DNA from: Halomonas rhizosphaerae
GTDB taxonomy: Bacteria > Pseudomonadota > Gammaproteobacteria > Pseudomonadales > Halomonadaceae
Assembly (NCBI RefSeq): GCF_030010555.1
Contig: NZ_JASCQP010000028.1
Location: forward strand, 367,398-431,397
Direction: 5' to 3'
Length of the DNA stretch: 64,000 nt
Shown one piece after another: positions 26,636 through 35,937 of the stretch (within the stretch, counting starts at the first letter, position 1; each line of letters opens with the position of its first letter). The notes beneath the pieces are model-generated. The model did no database searches, was not told where the DNA came from, and was given only the letters and a program-made list of their open reading frames with translations. Made by a program: the position numbers and the translations under genes.

Positions 26636-27622
26636 TCACCCCGCCATGCCGCCCCGGATGACCATGCTGACCATGTAGGCGGTATAGCCGAGGAACATGG
26701 CCAGCAAGGCCGCGCCCTCGGCCCGGTTGATGCGGCCCTCGCGGCCACGCCAGCCCATGGCGAAGACCGTCATCATCACCGTCATGGCCATCATCAGGCT
26801 CCAGTCGCGCAGCAGCACCTCGCGGCCGGCCTCGATGGGCGCGATCAGCCCGGCCAGGCCCACCACGCCCAGGGTGTTGAAGAGGTTGGAGCCCACCACG
26901 TTGCCCAGCACCAGGTCATGCTCGCGGCGACGCAGGGCACTGATCGAGGAGGCCAGCTCCGGCAGCGAGGTGCCCACCGCCACCACGGTCAACCCGATCA
27001 CCAGGTCGCTGACGCCGAACCCCTGGGCGATGGCCACCGCGCCCCATACCAGGATGCGCGAGCTGACCACCAGCAGCACCAGGCCGATGCCCGTCCAGAC
27101 GAGCCCGGCCCGAAGCGACATTGGGTGGACCGCCAGGCTCTCCTCGGTGTCGCTGGAGAGGGGATCGCTGCCGTCGCGAAGCCCCAGATAGATGGAGACG
27201 CCGATGAAAACGGCCAGCAGTCCCAGCAGCAGGAGCGCCTCCAGGCGACCGATCACGCCGCCCCACAGCAGCAGGGCGGAGAGCAGGGTGACGCCGCCCA
27301 GTACCGGCAGCTCGCGACGCACCACCCCGGAGTGCACCGCCAGCGGCGAGATCAACGCCACCAGGCCCAGGATCAGGCCCATGTTGGCGATGTTGGAGCC
27401 ATAGGCATTGCCCAGCGCCAGGCCGGGGTTGCCCTGGCTGGCCGCCAGGGCGGAGACCACCAGCTCCGGGGCCGAGGTACCGAAGCCGATCACCAGCATG
27501 CCGATCAGCAGCGGTGACAGCCCCAGCCGGGCAGAGGTCGCCGCCGCCCCACCGACGAAGCGCTCGGCGCTCCATACCAGCAGGACCAGGCCTGCCAAGA
27601 CCGCCAGGGCGGGAAGTAACAT
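26636..27622 (-). CDS. Calcium/sodium antiporter (CaCA family, YrbG-like)
   Basis: Inner-membrane cation exchanger of 328 residues with about ten hydrophobic helices. The two inverted alpha repeats of the CaCA superfamily are clear: GFGTSAPELVVS in the first half and AVGTSLPELASS in the second, each followed by a GNxxGSN motif (GNAYGSNIAN and GNVVGSNLFN). An acidic loop (SDPLSSDTEES) joins the halves. Likely exchanges Ca2+ for Na+ or H+, fitting a halophile. Monocistronic and divergent from pqiA; no terminator was recognised after it. Confidence 0.92.
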   Translation of the reverse strand: MLLPALAVLAGLVLLVWSAERFVGGAAATSARLGLSPLLIGMLVIGFGTSAPELVVSALAASQGNPGLALGNAYGSNIANMGLILGLVALISPLAVHSGVVRRELPVLGGVTLLSALLLWGGVIGRLEALLLLGLLAVFIGVSIYLGLRDGSDPLSSDTEESLAVHPMSLRAGLVWTGIGLVLLVVSSRILVWGAVAIAQGFGVSDLVIGLTVVAVGTSLPELASSISALRRREHDLVLGNVVGSNLFNTLGVVGLAGLIAPIEAGREVLLRDWSLMMAMTVMMTVFAMGWRGREGRINRAEGAALLAMFLGYTAYMVSMVIRGGMAG

Positions 27623-27783
27623 GTCGTCTCCTCGGGAACATTCAGGGTCGCATGTTTGTATATGGTGTCGCTTACGTCAACGTGCCACACTGGCTTTTCC
27701 GATATCTGACGGCACGAGGAGACTCCGACGCGGTGCCCAGGCTCGCCTTTCGCGCCCCCACCCTGCCACGGGAGGAACCGCTG

Positions 27784-29082
27784 GTGGATCGCTCACCACC
27801 GGAGACGCGCACCTCGAGAAGACGGCTGCGGGCCTGTCACGAGTGCGACTGGCTGGTGGCGTTGCCGCCGCTGCACCCCGGCGAGAAGGCCGACTGTCCG
27901 CGCTGCGGCCATACCCTGGCCAGCCGCCACCACCGCCCGGCCCAACGCAGCATGGCGCTGGCCCTGGCCGCCCTGGTGGCGCTGGCGCTGGCGGCCTCCT
28001 TTCCCTTCGTCAGCTTCAGCGTCGGCGGCATCGGTAACCGTATCGAGCTCTCCCAGACCGCCACCACCCTGATCGGTTTCGACCAGCCGCTGGTGGCCAT
28101 CGCGGTGCTGCTGACCATCGCCGTGCTGCCCGCCGTCTACCTCGCCGGGGTGGTCTGGCTGCAGATCGGCCTGCTGCGCCAGGACCCGCTGCCGGCCAGC
28201 CGCAGCATCGCCCGGTCGCTTTCCCACCTGCACCCCTGGATGATGGCCGACGTCTTCATCGTCGGCGCCCTGGTGAGCCTGATCAAGATCGCCGGCATGG
28301 CCGAGATCGAGCTGGGCATCGCCTTCTGGGCCTTCTGTGCCTTCGCCCTGCTGCTGCTTTTCACCACCCAGTCGCTGGACGCGGACTGGATGTGGTTCTC
28401 GCTGGCCGGCGAACCCCTTGCCCCGGAGGGCGCCCGCACCGGCGAACCCGCCGCCCCCCAGGGCCTGGCCGGCTGCGCCACCTGCGGGCTGGTCAACCGC
28501 CTGGACAGCCAGGGCCAAGGTCGCTGCCGACGCTGCGGCGAGAGCCTGCATGCGCGCCTGCCCCACAGCCTGCAGCGCACCTGGGCGCTGCTGGCCGCCG
28601 CCACGGTGATGTACCTGCCGGCCAACCTCTACCCGATCATGACCACCACCAGCCTGGGCCATGCCAGCCCCTCCACCATCATCGGCGGGGTCGTGGAGCT
28701 GATCCAGATGGGCTCCTGGCCGGTGGCCGTGGTGATCTTCGTGGCCAGCGTGATCGTGCCGGTGGGCAAGCTGGTGGCGCTGGCCTGGCTGTGCCTGGTG
28801 ATCAAGCGTAGCGATGAGCTCAACGCCGCGACCCGCACCCGCCTCTACCGTCTCACCGAGTTCATCGGCCGCTGGTCGATGGTCGATGTCTTCGTGGTGG
28901 CGATCCTGGTGGCGCTGATCCGCGCCGGTGCGCTGATGTCGATCACCCCGGGCCCCGCCGCCCTGGCCTTCGGCGCCGTGGTGGTCAGCACCATGCTCGC
29001 CGCGATGACCTTCGACCCGAGACTGCTCTGGGACACGCCCCTGCCGCGAGCGTCCCGCCCCGCACAAGGAAGCCCGCGATGA
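27784..29082 (+). CDS. pqiA: Paraquat-inducible protein A (PqiA)
   Basis: Integral membrane protein of 432 residues in the PqiABC lipid-transport system linking inner and outer membranes. Two tandem PqiA domains, each headed by a zinc-ribbon-like pair of CxxC motifs (CHECDW/CPRCGH and CATCGL/CRRCGE), with four helices per repeat and the family motif LYPIMT. The GTG start is chosen because GGAGGA lies 8 bp upstream and the resulting length fits the family (E. coli 417). The open frame extends to 27514 without support and would overlap the divergent antiporter gene. Overlaps pqiB by ATGA. Confidence 0.93.
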   Translation: MDRSPPETRTSRRRLRACHECDWLVALPPLHPGEKADCPRCGHTLASRHHRPAQRSMALALAALVALALAASFPFVSFSVGGIGNRIELSQTATTLIGFDQPLVAIAVLLTIAVLPAVYLAGVVWLQIGLLRQDPLPASRSIARSLSHLHPWMMADVFIVGALVSLIKIAGMAEIELGIAFWAFCAFALLLLFTTQSLDADWMWFSLAGEPLAPEGARTGEPAAPQGLAGCATCGLVNRLDSQGQGRCRRCGESLHARLPHSLQRTWALLAAATVMYLPANLYPIMTTTSLGHASPSTIIGGVVELIQMGSWPVAVVIFVASVIVPVGKLVALAWLCLVIKRSDELNAATRTRLYRLTEFIGRWSMVDVFVVAILVALIRAGALMSITPGPAALAFGAVVVSTMLAAMTFDPRLLWDTPLPRASRPAQGSPR

Positions 29083-30767
29083 CCGACGCCCCCGACACGC
29101 CCGAACGGGACAGCCACCGCGCCCGTGCCACGCCCCAGGCCCGGCTCTCGCCGATCTGGATCGTGCCCCTCGTGGCGATCCTGATCGGCGCCTGGCTGGT
29201 CTACGACAACTACCGCAGTCGCGGCCCGCAGATCAGCCTGATCATGGACAGCGCCGAAGGTATCGAGGCAGGCAGTACCCTGATCAAGACCCGCAACGTC
29301 GAGGTCGGACGGGTCGAGCGGGTCCACCTCTCGGATGACCTCTCCCGGGTGGTGATCACCGCCCGCATGAGCCCCGAGACCGACGCCATGCTGGTCGAGG
29401 ACAGCCGCTTCTGGGTGGTCAAGCCACGCATCGGCCGCGAGGGCATCAGCGGCCTGGGCACGGTGCTCTCCGGGGCCTACATCCAGCTCGAGCCGGGCCA
29501 GAGCGAGATCGATGCGCGGGAGTTCGAGGTCAGTGACCAGCCGCCGGTCTCGCCAGCCGGGGCCGAGGGGCTGCGCATCAACCTGGTCAGCCAGCTGGGC
29601 AACTCGCTGACCGTGGGTGACCCGGTCACCTATCAGGGCCTCATCGTCGGCCGGGTCGAGGAGGCCCGCTTCGATGCCGCGACCCGACGCATGCACCACC
29701 GCATCTTCATCGAGAGCCCTTACCACGACCTGGTCACCGACAGCACCCGCTTCTGGTCGGCCAGCGGGTTCGACCTGCGCCTGGACTCCGAGGGCTTCCG
29801 GGTCAACATCGACTCACTGGAGACACTGCTCGGCGGCGGCGTCACCTTCGGCGTGCCCGAGGACCTGCCTCGCGGCATGGCCGTGGAGGCCGACACCACC
29901 TTCAGCCTCTACCCCGACGAGGAGAGCGCCCGCCAGGGGACCTTCAATCGCTACCTGGAATATGTGCTGCTGGTGGAGGACACCGTGCGCGGCCTCTCCC
30001 GGGGCGCCCCGGTGGAATTCCGCGGCGTGCGCATCGGCACGGTGGCGGCGGTGCCCTGGAACTTCACCGCCCCCCAGCCAGACTCCCGCTCGAACTTCGC
30101 CATCCCGGTGCTGATCCGCATCGAGCCCCAGCGCCTGGGCATCGACTCCCAGGAGCTCGACCTCGAGGGGTGGCGGACACGCTTCGAGCGCCTCTTCGGG
30201 CTGGGGCTCAAGGCCTCGCTGAAGAGCGGCAGCCTCATCACCGGCGCGCTGTTCGTCGACCTCAACCTGCACCGCGACCAGGCCGGCGACTATGTCGCGG
30301 AGACCTTCGCCGAACGCAGCGTCTTCCCCACCACCTCGAGCGGCTTTGCCCAGATCCAGTCCCAGGTGACCGCGCTGCTCGACAAGCTCAACGGCCTGGA
30401 GGTCGAACCGCTGCTGGACGGACTCGACCGCAACCTGGCGACGTCCGAGGCCATGCTCGTCGAGGTCCGCGAGCTCACCGCCAGCGTGCGCACCCTGGTC
30501 GACGATCCCGGCACCCGGGAACTCCCCGGCAACCTCAACCAGACCCTGGAGGAACTGCGCGACACCCTCGAGGGGGTCGCGCCGGATTCCGCCGCCTACG
30601 GCGACTTCACCAGCACGCTGCAGCAACTCGAGCGCTTGCTGCGCGACCTGCAGCCCACCGCACGGACCCTGCGCGACAATCCCCGCGCCCTGCTGTTCGA
30701 CAGCCTGGACGGCGAGGACCCGCTGCCCAGGGCACCGCAACGCCCACCCCGAGGGAGCACACCATGA
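29079..30767 (+). CDS. pqiB: MCE-domain lipid transport protein PqiB
   Basis: Periplasm-spanning MCE protein of 562 residues. One N-terminal membrane anchor (about 25-45, SPIWIVPLVAILIGAWLVY) is followed by three MCE domains, each recognisable by a G-I-E/G-L-x-x-G-T/V-type strand (AEGIEAGSTLIKTRNVEVGRV, SLTVGDPVTYQGLIVGRV, LSRGAPVEFRGVRIGTV), and a C-terminal helical region rich in leucine that forms the needle. Length matches E. coli PqiB (546). Coupled to pqiA and pqiC by 4-bp ATGA overlaps on each side, implying fixed stoichiometry. Confidence 0.94.
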   Translation: MTDAPDTPERDSHRARATPQARLSPIWIVPLVAILIGAWLVYDNYRSRGPQISLIMDSAEGIEAGSTLIKTRNVEVGRVERVHLSDDLSRVVITARMSPETDAMLVEDSRFWVVKPRIGREGISGLGTVLSGAYIQLEPGQSEIDAREFEVSDQPPVSPAGAEGLRINLVSQLGNSLTVGDPVTYQGLIVGRVEEARFDAATRRMHHRIFIESPYHDLVTDSTRFWSASGFDLRLDSEGFRVNIDSLETLLGGGVTFGVPEDLPRGMAVEADTTFSLYPDEESARQGTFNRYLEYVLLVEDTVRGLSRGAPVEFRGVRIGTVAAVPWNFTAPQPDSRSNFAIPVLIRIEPQRLGIDSQELDLEGWRTRFERLFGLGLKASLKSGSLITGALFVDLNLHRDQAGDYVAETFAERSVFPTTSSGFAQIQSQVTALLDKLNGLEVEPLLDGLDRNLATSEAMLVEVRELTASVRTLVDDPGTRELPGNLNQTLEELRDTLEGVAPDSAAYGDFTSTLQQLERLLRDLQPTARTLRDNPRALLFDSLDGEDPLPRAPQRPPRGSTP

Positions 30768-31357
30768 CGTCCATCAAGGCCTTGATTGCCGCCGGCCTGT
30801 CCCTGTGGCTGGCCGGCTGTGCGGCCAACGGGCCGGCGCCAAGCCAGTACACCCTCCCCGAGGACGGCGGCGGCGACCCGACACGCATCGCCGGGGCAGA
30901 CGCCACGCATCGGCTGGTCGTCGGCCAGCCCCGGCTGGCCCGCTTCCTGGACGTCGACGGCCTGGTGCTGCAGCTCGACGACATCACCCTCAACGAGGCC
31001 AATCACCACCAGTGGGCGGAGCCCCTCGTCCTGCAGCTCGAGCGCGGCCTGCGCGCTCGCCTGGCGGCTCGCCTGCCGGACACCCGGGTCATACAGGACG
31101 ATAGCGACAGCCGCCGGAGCGCTGCCGCCACCCTGCGCCTGGAGGTGGACCGCTTCCATGGCCGCTTCGACGGCCGGGCCGTGGCCGGGGGCCAGTGGCA
31201 GCTGCGCGACGGCGGGGGCGAACTGCTGGCGGTGGCCCCCTTCGCGGTGGAGGTGGAACTGGCAGAGGACGGCTATCCCGCCCTGGTGCGTGCCCTGGGC
31301 CGAGGCTGGGACCGGGTGGCCGACGAGATCGCCGCACAAATCAAACGGCTGCGCTGA
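30764..31357 (+). CDS. pqiC: Outer-membrane lipoprotein PqiC
   Basis: Lipoprotein of 197 residues with a signal peptide ending in the lipobox LAGC (cysteine near residue 21), followed by an ABC-type transport auxiliary lipoprotein domain (YTLP, then the LRLEVDRFHGRFDG stretch typical of PqiC/YmbA). In E. coli PqiC sits at the outer membrane and receives the PqiB needle. The start ATG overlaps the pqiB stop (ATGA) and has GAGGGAG upstream; the frame open to 30170 is inside pqiB and not coding. Confidence 0.92.
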   Translation: MTSIKALIAAGLSLWLAGCAANGPAPSQYTLPEDGGGDPTRIAGADATHRLVVGQPRLARFLDVDGLVLQLDDITLNEANHHQWAEPLVLQLERGLRARLAARLPDTRVIQDDSDSRRSAAATLRLEVDRFHGRFDGRAVAGGQWQLRDGGGELLAVAPFAVEVELAEDGYPALVRALGRGWDRVADEIAAQIKRLR

Positions 31358-31498
31358 GCCGCGCACTATGGCATACTGCGGGCACGCGGCGATCGCTGGT
31401 CCCTCCTGCCGCGCCAGATTCCTTTTACACGCCTTGGCCCGGGACTGACCACGTCGACCATCGACGCGGCGCGACCGAGGCGTCTCTGCGGAGACCGC

Positions 31499-32809
31499 AT
31501 GACCTTTTCCGACCTCGGCCTGCGTGCCGAACTGCTCCGTGCCGTCGAGGCACAGGGCTATACCACCCCGACCCCGATCCAGCTCAAGGCGATTCCCGCC
31601 GTCCTCAAGGGCGGTGACCTGCTGGCCAGTGCCCAAACGGGCACCGGCAAGACCGCCGGCTTCACCCTGCCGATGCTGCAGCGCCTGGCCGACGGCCCAC
31701 GCCCGGCCAAGCGCCAGGTCCGTGCCCTGGTACTGACCCCGACCCGCGAGCTCGCCGCCCAGGTCGGCGAGAGCGTGGCCGACTATGGCCGCCACCTGAC
31801 CCTGCGCTCCCATGTGATCTTCGGCGGCGTGGGCCAGCAGCCCCAGGTAGACGCCATCCGCGCCGGCCTCGACGTGCTGGTCGCCACCCCCGGCCGCCTG
31901 CTGGACCTGCACCAGCAGAAGCACGTGGACCTGTCGAAGGTCGAGATCCTGGTGCTCGACGAAGCCGACCGCATGCTCGACATGGGCTTCATCCACGACA
32001 TCAAGAAGATCCTGCGCGTGCTGCCCGAGAAGCGCCAGAACCTGCTGTTCTCGGCGACCTTCTCCAACGAGATCCAGGCGCTGGCCGGCAAGCTGCTCGA
32101 CGATCCGGCCATGATCGAGGTCGCCCGCCGCAACACCACCGCCGAACTCGTCGACCAGGCGATCTACCGCGTCGACCGCGAGAAGAAGCGCGACCTGCTG
32201 GCCCACCTGATCACCGAGCACGACTGGCAGCAGGTGCTGGTATTCACCCGCACCAAGCACGGCGCCAACCGCCTGGCCGAGCAGCTCTCCAAGCAGGACA
32301 TCCCGGCCATGGCGATCCATGGCAACAAGAGCCAGACGGCCCGCACCAAGGCGCTGGCCGCCTTCAAGACCGGTGACCTGCAGGTGCTGGTGGCCACCGA
32401 CATCGCGGCCCGAGGCCTCGATATCGAAGAGTTGCCCCACGTGGTCAACTTCGAGCTGCCCAACGTGGCCGAGGACTATGTCCACCGCATCGGCCGCACC
32501 GGCCGGGCCGGCAGCGAGGGCAAGGCGGTCTCGCTGGTCTGCGTCGACGAGCACGGCCTGCTCAAGGGCATCGAACGGCTGATCAAGCGCGACCTGGAGA
32601 AGCGCATCGAGCCGGGTTTCGAGCCGGACCCCAATGCCAGGCCCGAGCCCATCGAGAACGGCCGCGGCAAGCGCTCGGGCGGTGGTGGCCGCAACGCAGG
32701 CCAGGGCCAGCGACGCCAGGGCCAGGCCGCGGGCCAGCGCAGCGGTGGCGACGAGGCCCGCGCCCCGCGTCGTCGGCGCGGCGGCCGCTCCGGCTCACGC
32801 CAGGCCTGA
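31499..32809 (+). CDS. rhlE: DEAD-box RNA helicase RhlE
   Basis: ATP-dependent RNA helicase of 436 residues. All core motifs are present: the Q motif (TPIQLKAIP), [22 protein letters not shown] (LDEADRML), SAT (FSATFS), and in the second RecA domain ARGLD and HRIGRTGR. The C-terminal tail from about residue 380 is a low-complexity RGG/Gly-Arg-Gln-rich basic extension ([18 protein letters not shown]), usual in RhlE proteins for RNA contact. Probable roles are ribosome assembly, RNA decay and cold adaptation. Preceded by a 141-bp gap after pqiC, so it probably has its own promoter. Confidence 0.95.
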   Translation: MTFSDLGLRAELLRAVEAQGYTTPTPIQLKAIPAVLKGGDLLASAQTGTGKTAGFTLPMLQRLADGPRPAKRQVRALVLTPTRELAAQVGESVADYGRHLTLRSHVIFGGVGQQPQVDAIRAGLDVLVATPGRLLDLHQQKHVDLSKVEILVLDEADRMLDMGFIHDIKKILRVLPEKRQNLLFSATFSNEIQALAGKLLDDPAMIEVARRNTTAELVDQAIYRVDREKKRDLLAHLITEHDWQQVLVFTRTKHGANRLAEQLSKQDIPAMAIHGNKSQTARTKALAAFKTGDLQVLVATDIAARGLDIEELPHVVNFELPNVAEDYVHRIGRTGRAGSEGKAVSLVCVDEHGLLKGIERLIKRDLEKRIEPGFEPDPNARPEPIENGRGKRSGGGGRNAGQGQRRQGQAAGQRSGGDEARAPRRRRGGRSGSRQA

Positions 32810-32821
32810 GACCCATGACTG

Positions 32822-32855
32822 GCGGGCTGCATCGGAATGTGCGAATGTAGCCCGC
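32822..32855. terminator. Hairpin after rhlE (possible terminator)
   Basis: GCGGGCTGCAT (32822-32832) pairs with ATGTAGCCCGC (32845-32855), an 11-bp stem with one G-T pair. No T-run follows, so termination is uncertain. Confidence 0.4.
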
Positions 32856-32897
32856 TGATCCCCGAGTCCCTTCCACCGTCTCAGGCAGGACGCTTCC

Positions 32898-33398
32898 ATG
32901 GATGAAAAGAATCTCGTCACCTGTTATCGGCGCTGGCTGACCTTTCAGCAGCAGGCCCGGCTCGACCGTGAACACCACGGCGCCCGCCAGCGGCTCGAGG
33001 AGTCGAAGGTCTCGGCGACGCGCATGACAGAGGCCTACCGCAGCATGGCCGCCAAGGCCGCCAGCGAGGGCGCCAGCTATCGCACCCTCTTCCTGCGTGA
33101 TCACGGCGACACGGCGCTGGCCTGTGAGGGCTGGCTGTTCGTGCGCCGGGTGCTGGCGGAGGGCGGCTCGACGCGCGTGCGCGCCACCCTGCTGACCACC
33201 TTCACCCTCGAGGAGGGCCGCATCGAGCCCGGCAGCCAGCCGGCCGAGAAGGTCACCCTGGAGATCTTCGACCAGCTGAACATCGACCGCGGCATGAGCA
33301 GCGTGGTGCGGGTCGATCGCATCGACGGCGACCGCGACACCCGCTTCATCACCCTGCTCGACGCGGTGCGAGGCGACCTGCGCCGCCACATGCGGTGA
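32898..33398 (+). CDS. Conserved-looking hypothetical protein, 166 aa
   Basis: Not recognised. A soluble protein of 166 residues with no signal peptide or membrane helix. The N-terminal half is helical and charged (TCYRRWLTFQQQARLDREHH). The middle reads SYRTLFLRDHGDTALACEGWLFVRRVL and the end LLDAVRGDLRRHMR. It begins 89 bp after rhlE and ends 7 bp before the next unrecognised ORF, so the two are probably co-expressed. GC-rich third positions and tight spacing support real coding. Function unknown. Confidence 0.75.
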   Translation: MDEKNLVTCYRRWLTFQQQARLDREHHGARQRLEESKVSATRMTEAYRSMAAKAASEGASYRTLFLRDHGDTALACEGWLFVRRVLAEGGSTRVRATLLTTFTLEEGRIEPGSQPAEKVTLEIFDQLNIDRGMSSVVRVDRIDGDRDTRFITLLDAVRGDLRRHMR

Positions 33399-33405
33399 GC
33401 GCGGC

Positions 33406-33960
33406 ATGCTGAAGAAGCTGTTCGGCACGTCCCCCGTGGAGGCCTGGGTCATCAAGCAGGTCGATGATGGCCTGCTGCACCTGTGCGGCCAGGGCACCCT
33501 CGAGAGCCGGGACAAACGCAAGGCCGTGCTCGCGGCCCTGGCGCAGGGGCAGTTCCAGGGCGCCGTGCGCCTGGCCGGCGGGGGGCTGGTGCTCAACGCC
33601 CGCCTGTTCGCCGCCCTGGTGCCGCTGGACGACCTGACGCTGACCGACGACGGCCAGGCCCACTGGCAGGGCCGCCTCTGGCGCGTCTCCCAGGTGCCCC
33701 AGCGCTGCTGGAGCTTCGAGGGCAGGCTGGTCGCCCAGCAGGGGGTCAACGTCGGCGGGCTGGGCCTGGTCAGTGTGGAGGATGTCTCCGGCATCCGCCG
33801 GCGCGTGGATCCCGACCCTGCGCAGCCGCCCGGCGAGGTCATCTTCCGCGCGGACAACGAACTCGAGGACCACCCCCTGGTCGCCGAGCCACGGGACGAG
33901 CGTCGCCCCGCCCGGCCGGCGAGCCGACGCGAGTGGCGTGATGACAACGAACGGCTCTGA
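33406..33960 (+). CDS. Hypothetical protein, 184 aa
   Basis: Not recognised. 184 residues, no signal peptide or membrane segment. The first 130 residues look like a compact beta-rich domain (WVIKQVDDGLLHLCG, LVLNARLFAALVPL, GGLGLVSVEDVSGI). The last 50 are charged and probably disordered ([19 protein letters not shown]). It starts 7 bp after the 166-aa ORF, and its last 20 bases overlap the start of the MFS transporter gene, forming an apparent three-gene unit. Function unknown. Confidence 0.72.
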   Translation: MLKKLFGTSPVEAWVIKQVDDGLLHLCGQGTLESRDKRKAVLAALAQGQFQGAVRLAGGGLVLNARLFAALVPLDDLTLTDDGQAHWQGRLWRVSQVPQRCWSFEGRLVAQQGVNVGGLGLVSVEDVSGIRRRVDPDPAQPPGEVIFRADNELEDHPLVAEPRDERRPARPASRREWRDDNERL

Positions 33961-35167
33961 GGCGTCTCGTCCCGACTCCCGCTCGCTGGCGCTCTTCATC
34001 GGCCTGATGGTCCTGGTGGGGCTCAACCTGCGCCCCGCCCTCTCCACCCTGGCCCCGTTGCTCAACCGCATCCAGCAGGATACCGGACTCTCGGCGCTGG
34101 CCATCGGTGCCCTGACCACCCTCCCGGTGCTCTGCCTGGGGATCTTCGCCCCGCTGGCTCCCTGGCTGGCCAAGCGTTTCGGCCCCGAGAACACCCTCGC
34201 CGCCGCCCTGCTGCTGCTGGCCGGCGGTCTGCTGCTGCGCGGCGTGCCGGCCGTCGTTGCGCTGTTCGCCGGCACCCTGATGGTCGGGGCCGCGATCGGC
34301 GTGGCCGGGACCCTGCTCCCGGCCCTGGTCAAGCGCGAGCTGCCTGCCGGCGCCGACCTGATGACCGGTGTCTATACCATGGCCCTCTGCCTCGGCGGCG
34401 CCCTGGGCGCGGGGCTGAGCATTCCGCTGGCCGACACCCTGGGGGGCTGGCCGGCCGGGCTGGCCAGCTGGTCCCTGCTGGCGCTGGTGGCGCTGGTGGC
34501 CTGGCAGCTCCTGATGCCCCGCCATGACGCCGTCACGGCCCTGCCCGGAGGTGGCGGCTCAACGCGGGAGCTGCTGAGCCAGCCGCTGGCCTGGCAGGTG
34601 ATGCTGTTCATGGGCAGCCAGTCATCGCTGGCCTATATCGTCTTCGGCTGGCTGCCCACCCTGCTGGTGGCCCGCGGCTACAGCGAAGCGGAGGCGGGCT
34701 GGATGATGGGTGCCTCGGTGATGGTGCAGCTGATCTCGGCCCTGTCGGCGCCATGGCTGGCACGGCTGGGGCGCGACCAGCGCCCCGCCCTGCTGATCGT
34801 GCTGGGCCTGGTCGCCGCCGGCTTCTGGCTGTTGCTGCAGGCGCCGGCGATCTGGCGCTGGCCCGGCGTGGTGCTGCTGGGCCTCGGACAGGGCGGCGGC
34901 TTCAGTCTCGCCCTCACCCTGATCGTGCTGCGAACCGCCACCTCACGCCTCGCCGGCAAGCTCTCGGGGCTGGTCCAGGGGGGCGGCTATACTCTGGCCG
35001 CCATGGGGCCGCTGGCAGTCGGCATGATGCTGCAGTTCGAGGTAGGCCTTGCGACCCTGACCCGGGTCCTGCTCGGCATCATCGCCTTCAGCATGGGCTT
35101 CGCCCTGCTCGCCGGCCGCAACCGACGCCTGGAGATCGACGACGCGGGAAGGCTGGTCACCCGCTAG
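33941..35167 (+). CDS. MFS transporter, CynX/NimT family
   Basis: Twelve-helix major-facilitator carrier of 408 residues. The N-terminal [14 protein letters not shown] motif in helix 1 is characteristic of the CynX/NimT/YycB subfamily (cyanate or 2-nitroimidazole carriers). The duplicated six-helix layout is visible, with the break near residue 205. The ATG at 33941 is used, within the end of the previous ORF; the frame continues upstream to 33773 but that part lacks family features. There is no cyanase gene nearby, so the substrate is unknown; small-molecule export is as likely as cyanate uptake. Confidence 0.88.
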   Translation: MTTNGSEASRPDSRSLALFIGLMVLVGLNLRPALSTLAPLLNRIQQDTGLSALAIGALTTLPVLCLGIFAPLAPWLAKRFGPENTLAAALLLLAGGLLLRGVPAVVALFAGTLMVGAAIGVAGTLLPALVKRELPAGADLMTGVYTMALCLGGALGAGLSIPLADTLGGWPAGLASWSLLALVALVAWQLLMPRHDAVTALPGGGGSTRELLSQPLAWQVMLFMGSQSSLAYIVFGWLPTLLVARGYSEAEAGWMMGASVMVQLISALSAPWLARLGRDQRPALLIVLGLVAAGFWLLLQAPAIWRWPGVVLLGLGQGGGFSLALTLIVLRTATSRLAGKLSGLVQGGGYTLAAMGPLAVGMMLQFEVGLATLTRVLLGIIAFSMGFALLAGRNRRLEIDDAGRLVTR

Positions 35168-35201
35168 ACTCGGAGCAGGAGGCAGGGGAGATGCCCGGCG
35201 G

Positions 35202-35933
35202 ATGGACAACGGCACGGATGAGGTCTTCACGACGCGGGGACTGACCCGCCTCTACCGCATGGGCGAGGTCACCATCCGGGCGCTGCAGGGCGTCGACCTG
35301 GTGCTGTACCGCGGCGAGCTCGTCGTGATGCTGGGCGCCTCGGGCTCCGGCAAGTCCACCCTGCTCAACATCCTCGGTGGCCTCGACAGCCCGAGCGACG
35401 GCGAGGTGCACTATCGCGACGGGGCCGGGCAGGAGCACGACCTGACCCGGGCGAGCCAGCGCCAGCTGACCCGCTTCCGTCGCCACCACGTAGGCTTCGT
35501 TTTCCAGTTCTACAACCTGATCTCGAGCCTCACCGCCCGGGAGAACGTGGCCATCGTCACCGACATCAGCCAGGACCCCATGCCCCCCGAGGCCGCCCTG
35601 GCCCTGGTCGGCCTCGCCGAGCGCCTCGACCACTTCCCCTCCCAGCTCTCCGGCGGCGAGCAGCAGCGCGTGGCCATCGCCCGGGCCGTGGCCAAGCAGC
35701 CCGATGTGCTGCTCTGCGACGAACCCACCGGTGCCCTGGACTTCCGCACCGGCATCCGCGTGCTGGAGGTGCTCGAGCGCGTCAATCGCGAGACCGGCAC
35801 CACGGTGGCGATCATCACCCACAATGAGGTGATCGGCGAGATGGCCGACCGGGTGATCCGCCTGCGCGATGGCCGGGTGGACGAGATCCACACCAACGCC
35901 CGCCGCCGCCCGCCCGGCGAGCTTCGCTGGTGA
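35202..35933 (+). CDS. ABC transporter ATP-binding protein (LolD/MacB type)
   Basis: ATPase subunit of 243 residues for the FtsX-like permease that follows 4 bp later. Motifs: Walker [11 protein letters not shown]-loop FQFYNLI, signature [14 protein letters not shown], Walker [12 protein letters not shown] and H-loop ITHN. These are typical of the MacB/LolD/DevA group, which drives export of lipoproteins, peptides, antibiotics or glycolipids rather than import. Forms an ATPase-permease-adaptor operon with the next two genes. Confidence 0.93.
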   Translation: MDNGTDEVFTTRGLTRLYRMGEVTIRALQGVDLVLYRGELVVMLGASGSGKSTLLNILGGLDSPSDGEVHYRDGAGQEHDLTRASQRQLTRFRRHHVGFVFQFYNLISSLTARENVAIVTDISQDPMPPEAALALVGLAERLDHFPSQLSGGEQQRVAIARAVAKQPDVLLCDEPTGALDFRTGIRVLEVLERVNRETGTTVAIITHNEVIGEMADRVIRLRDGRVDEIHTNARRRPPGELRW

Positions 35934-35937
35934 CGCC

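Noticed and set aside
33773..33940. N-terminal extension of the CynX-type carrier
   Set aside because: It lies in another frame inside the 184-aa ORF, contains Arg/Ser-rich sequence without family match, and the ATG at 33941 directly precedes the first helix.
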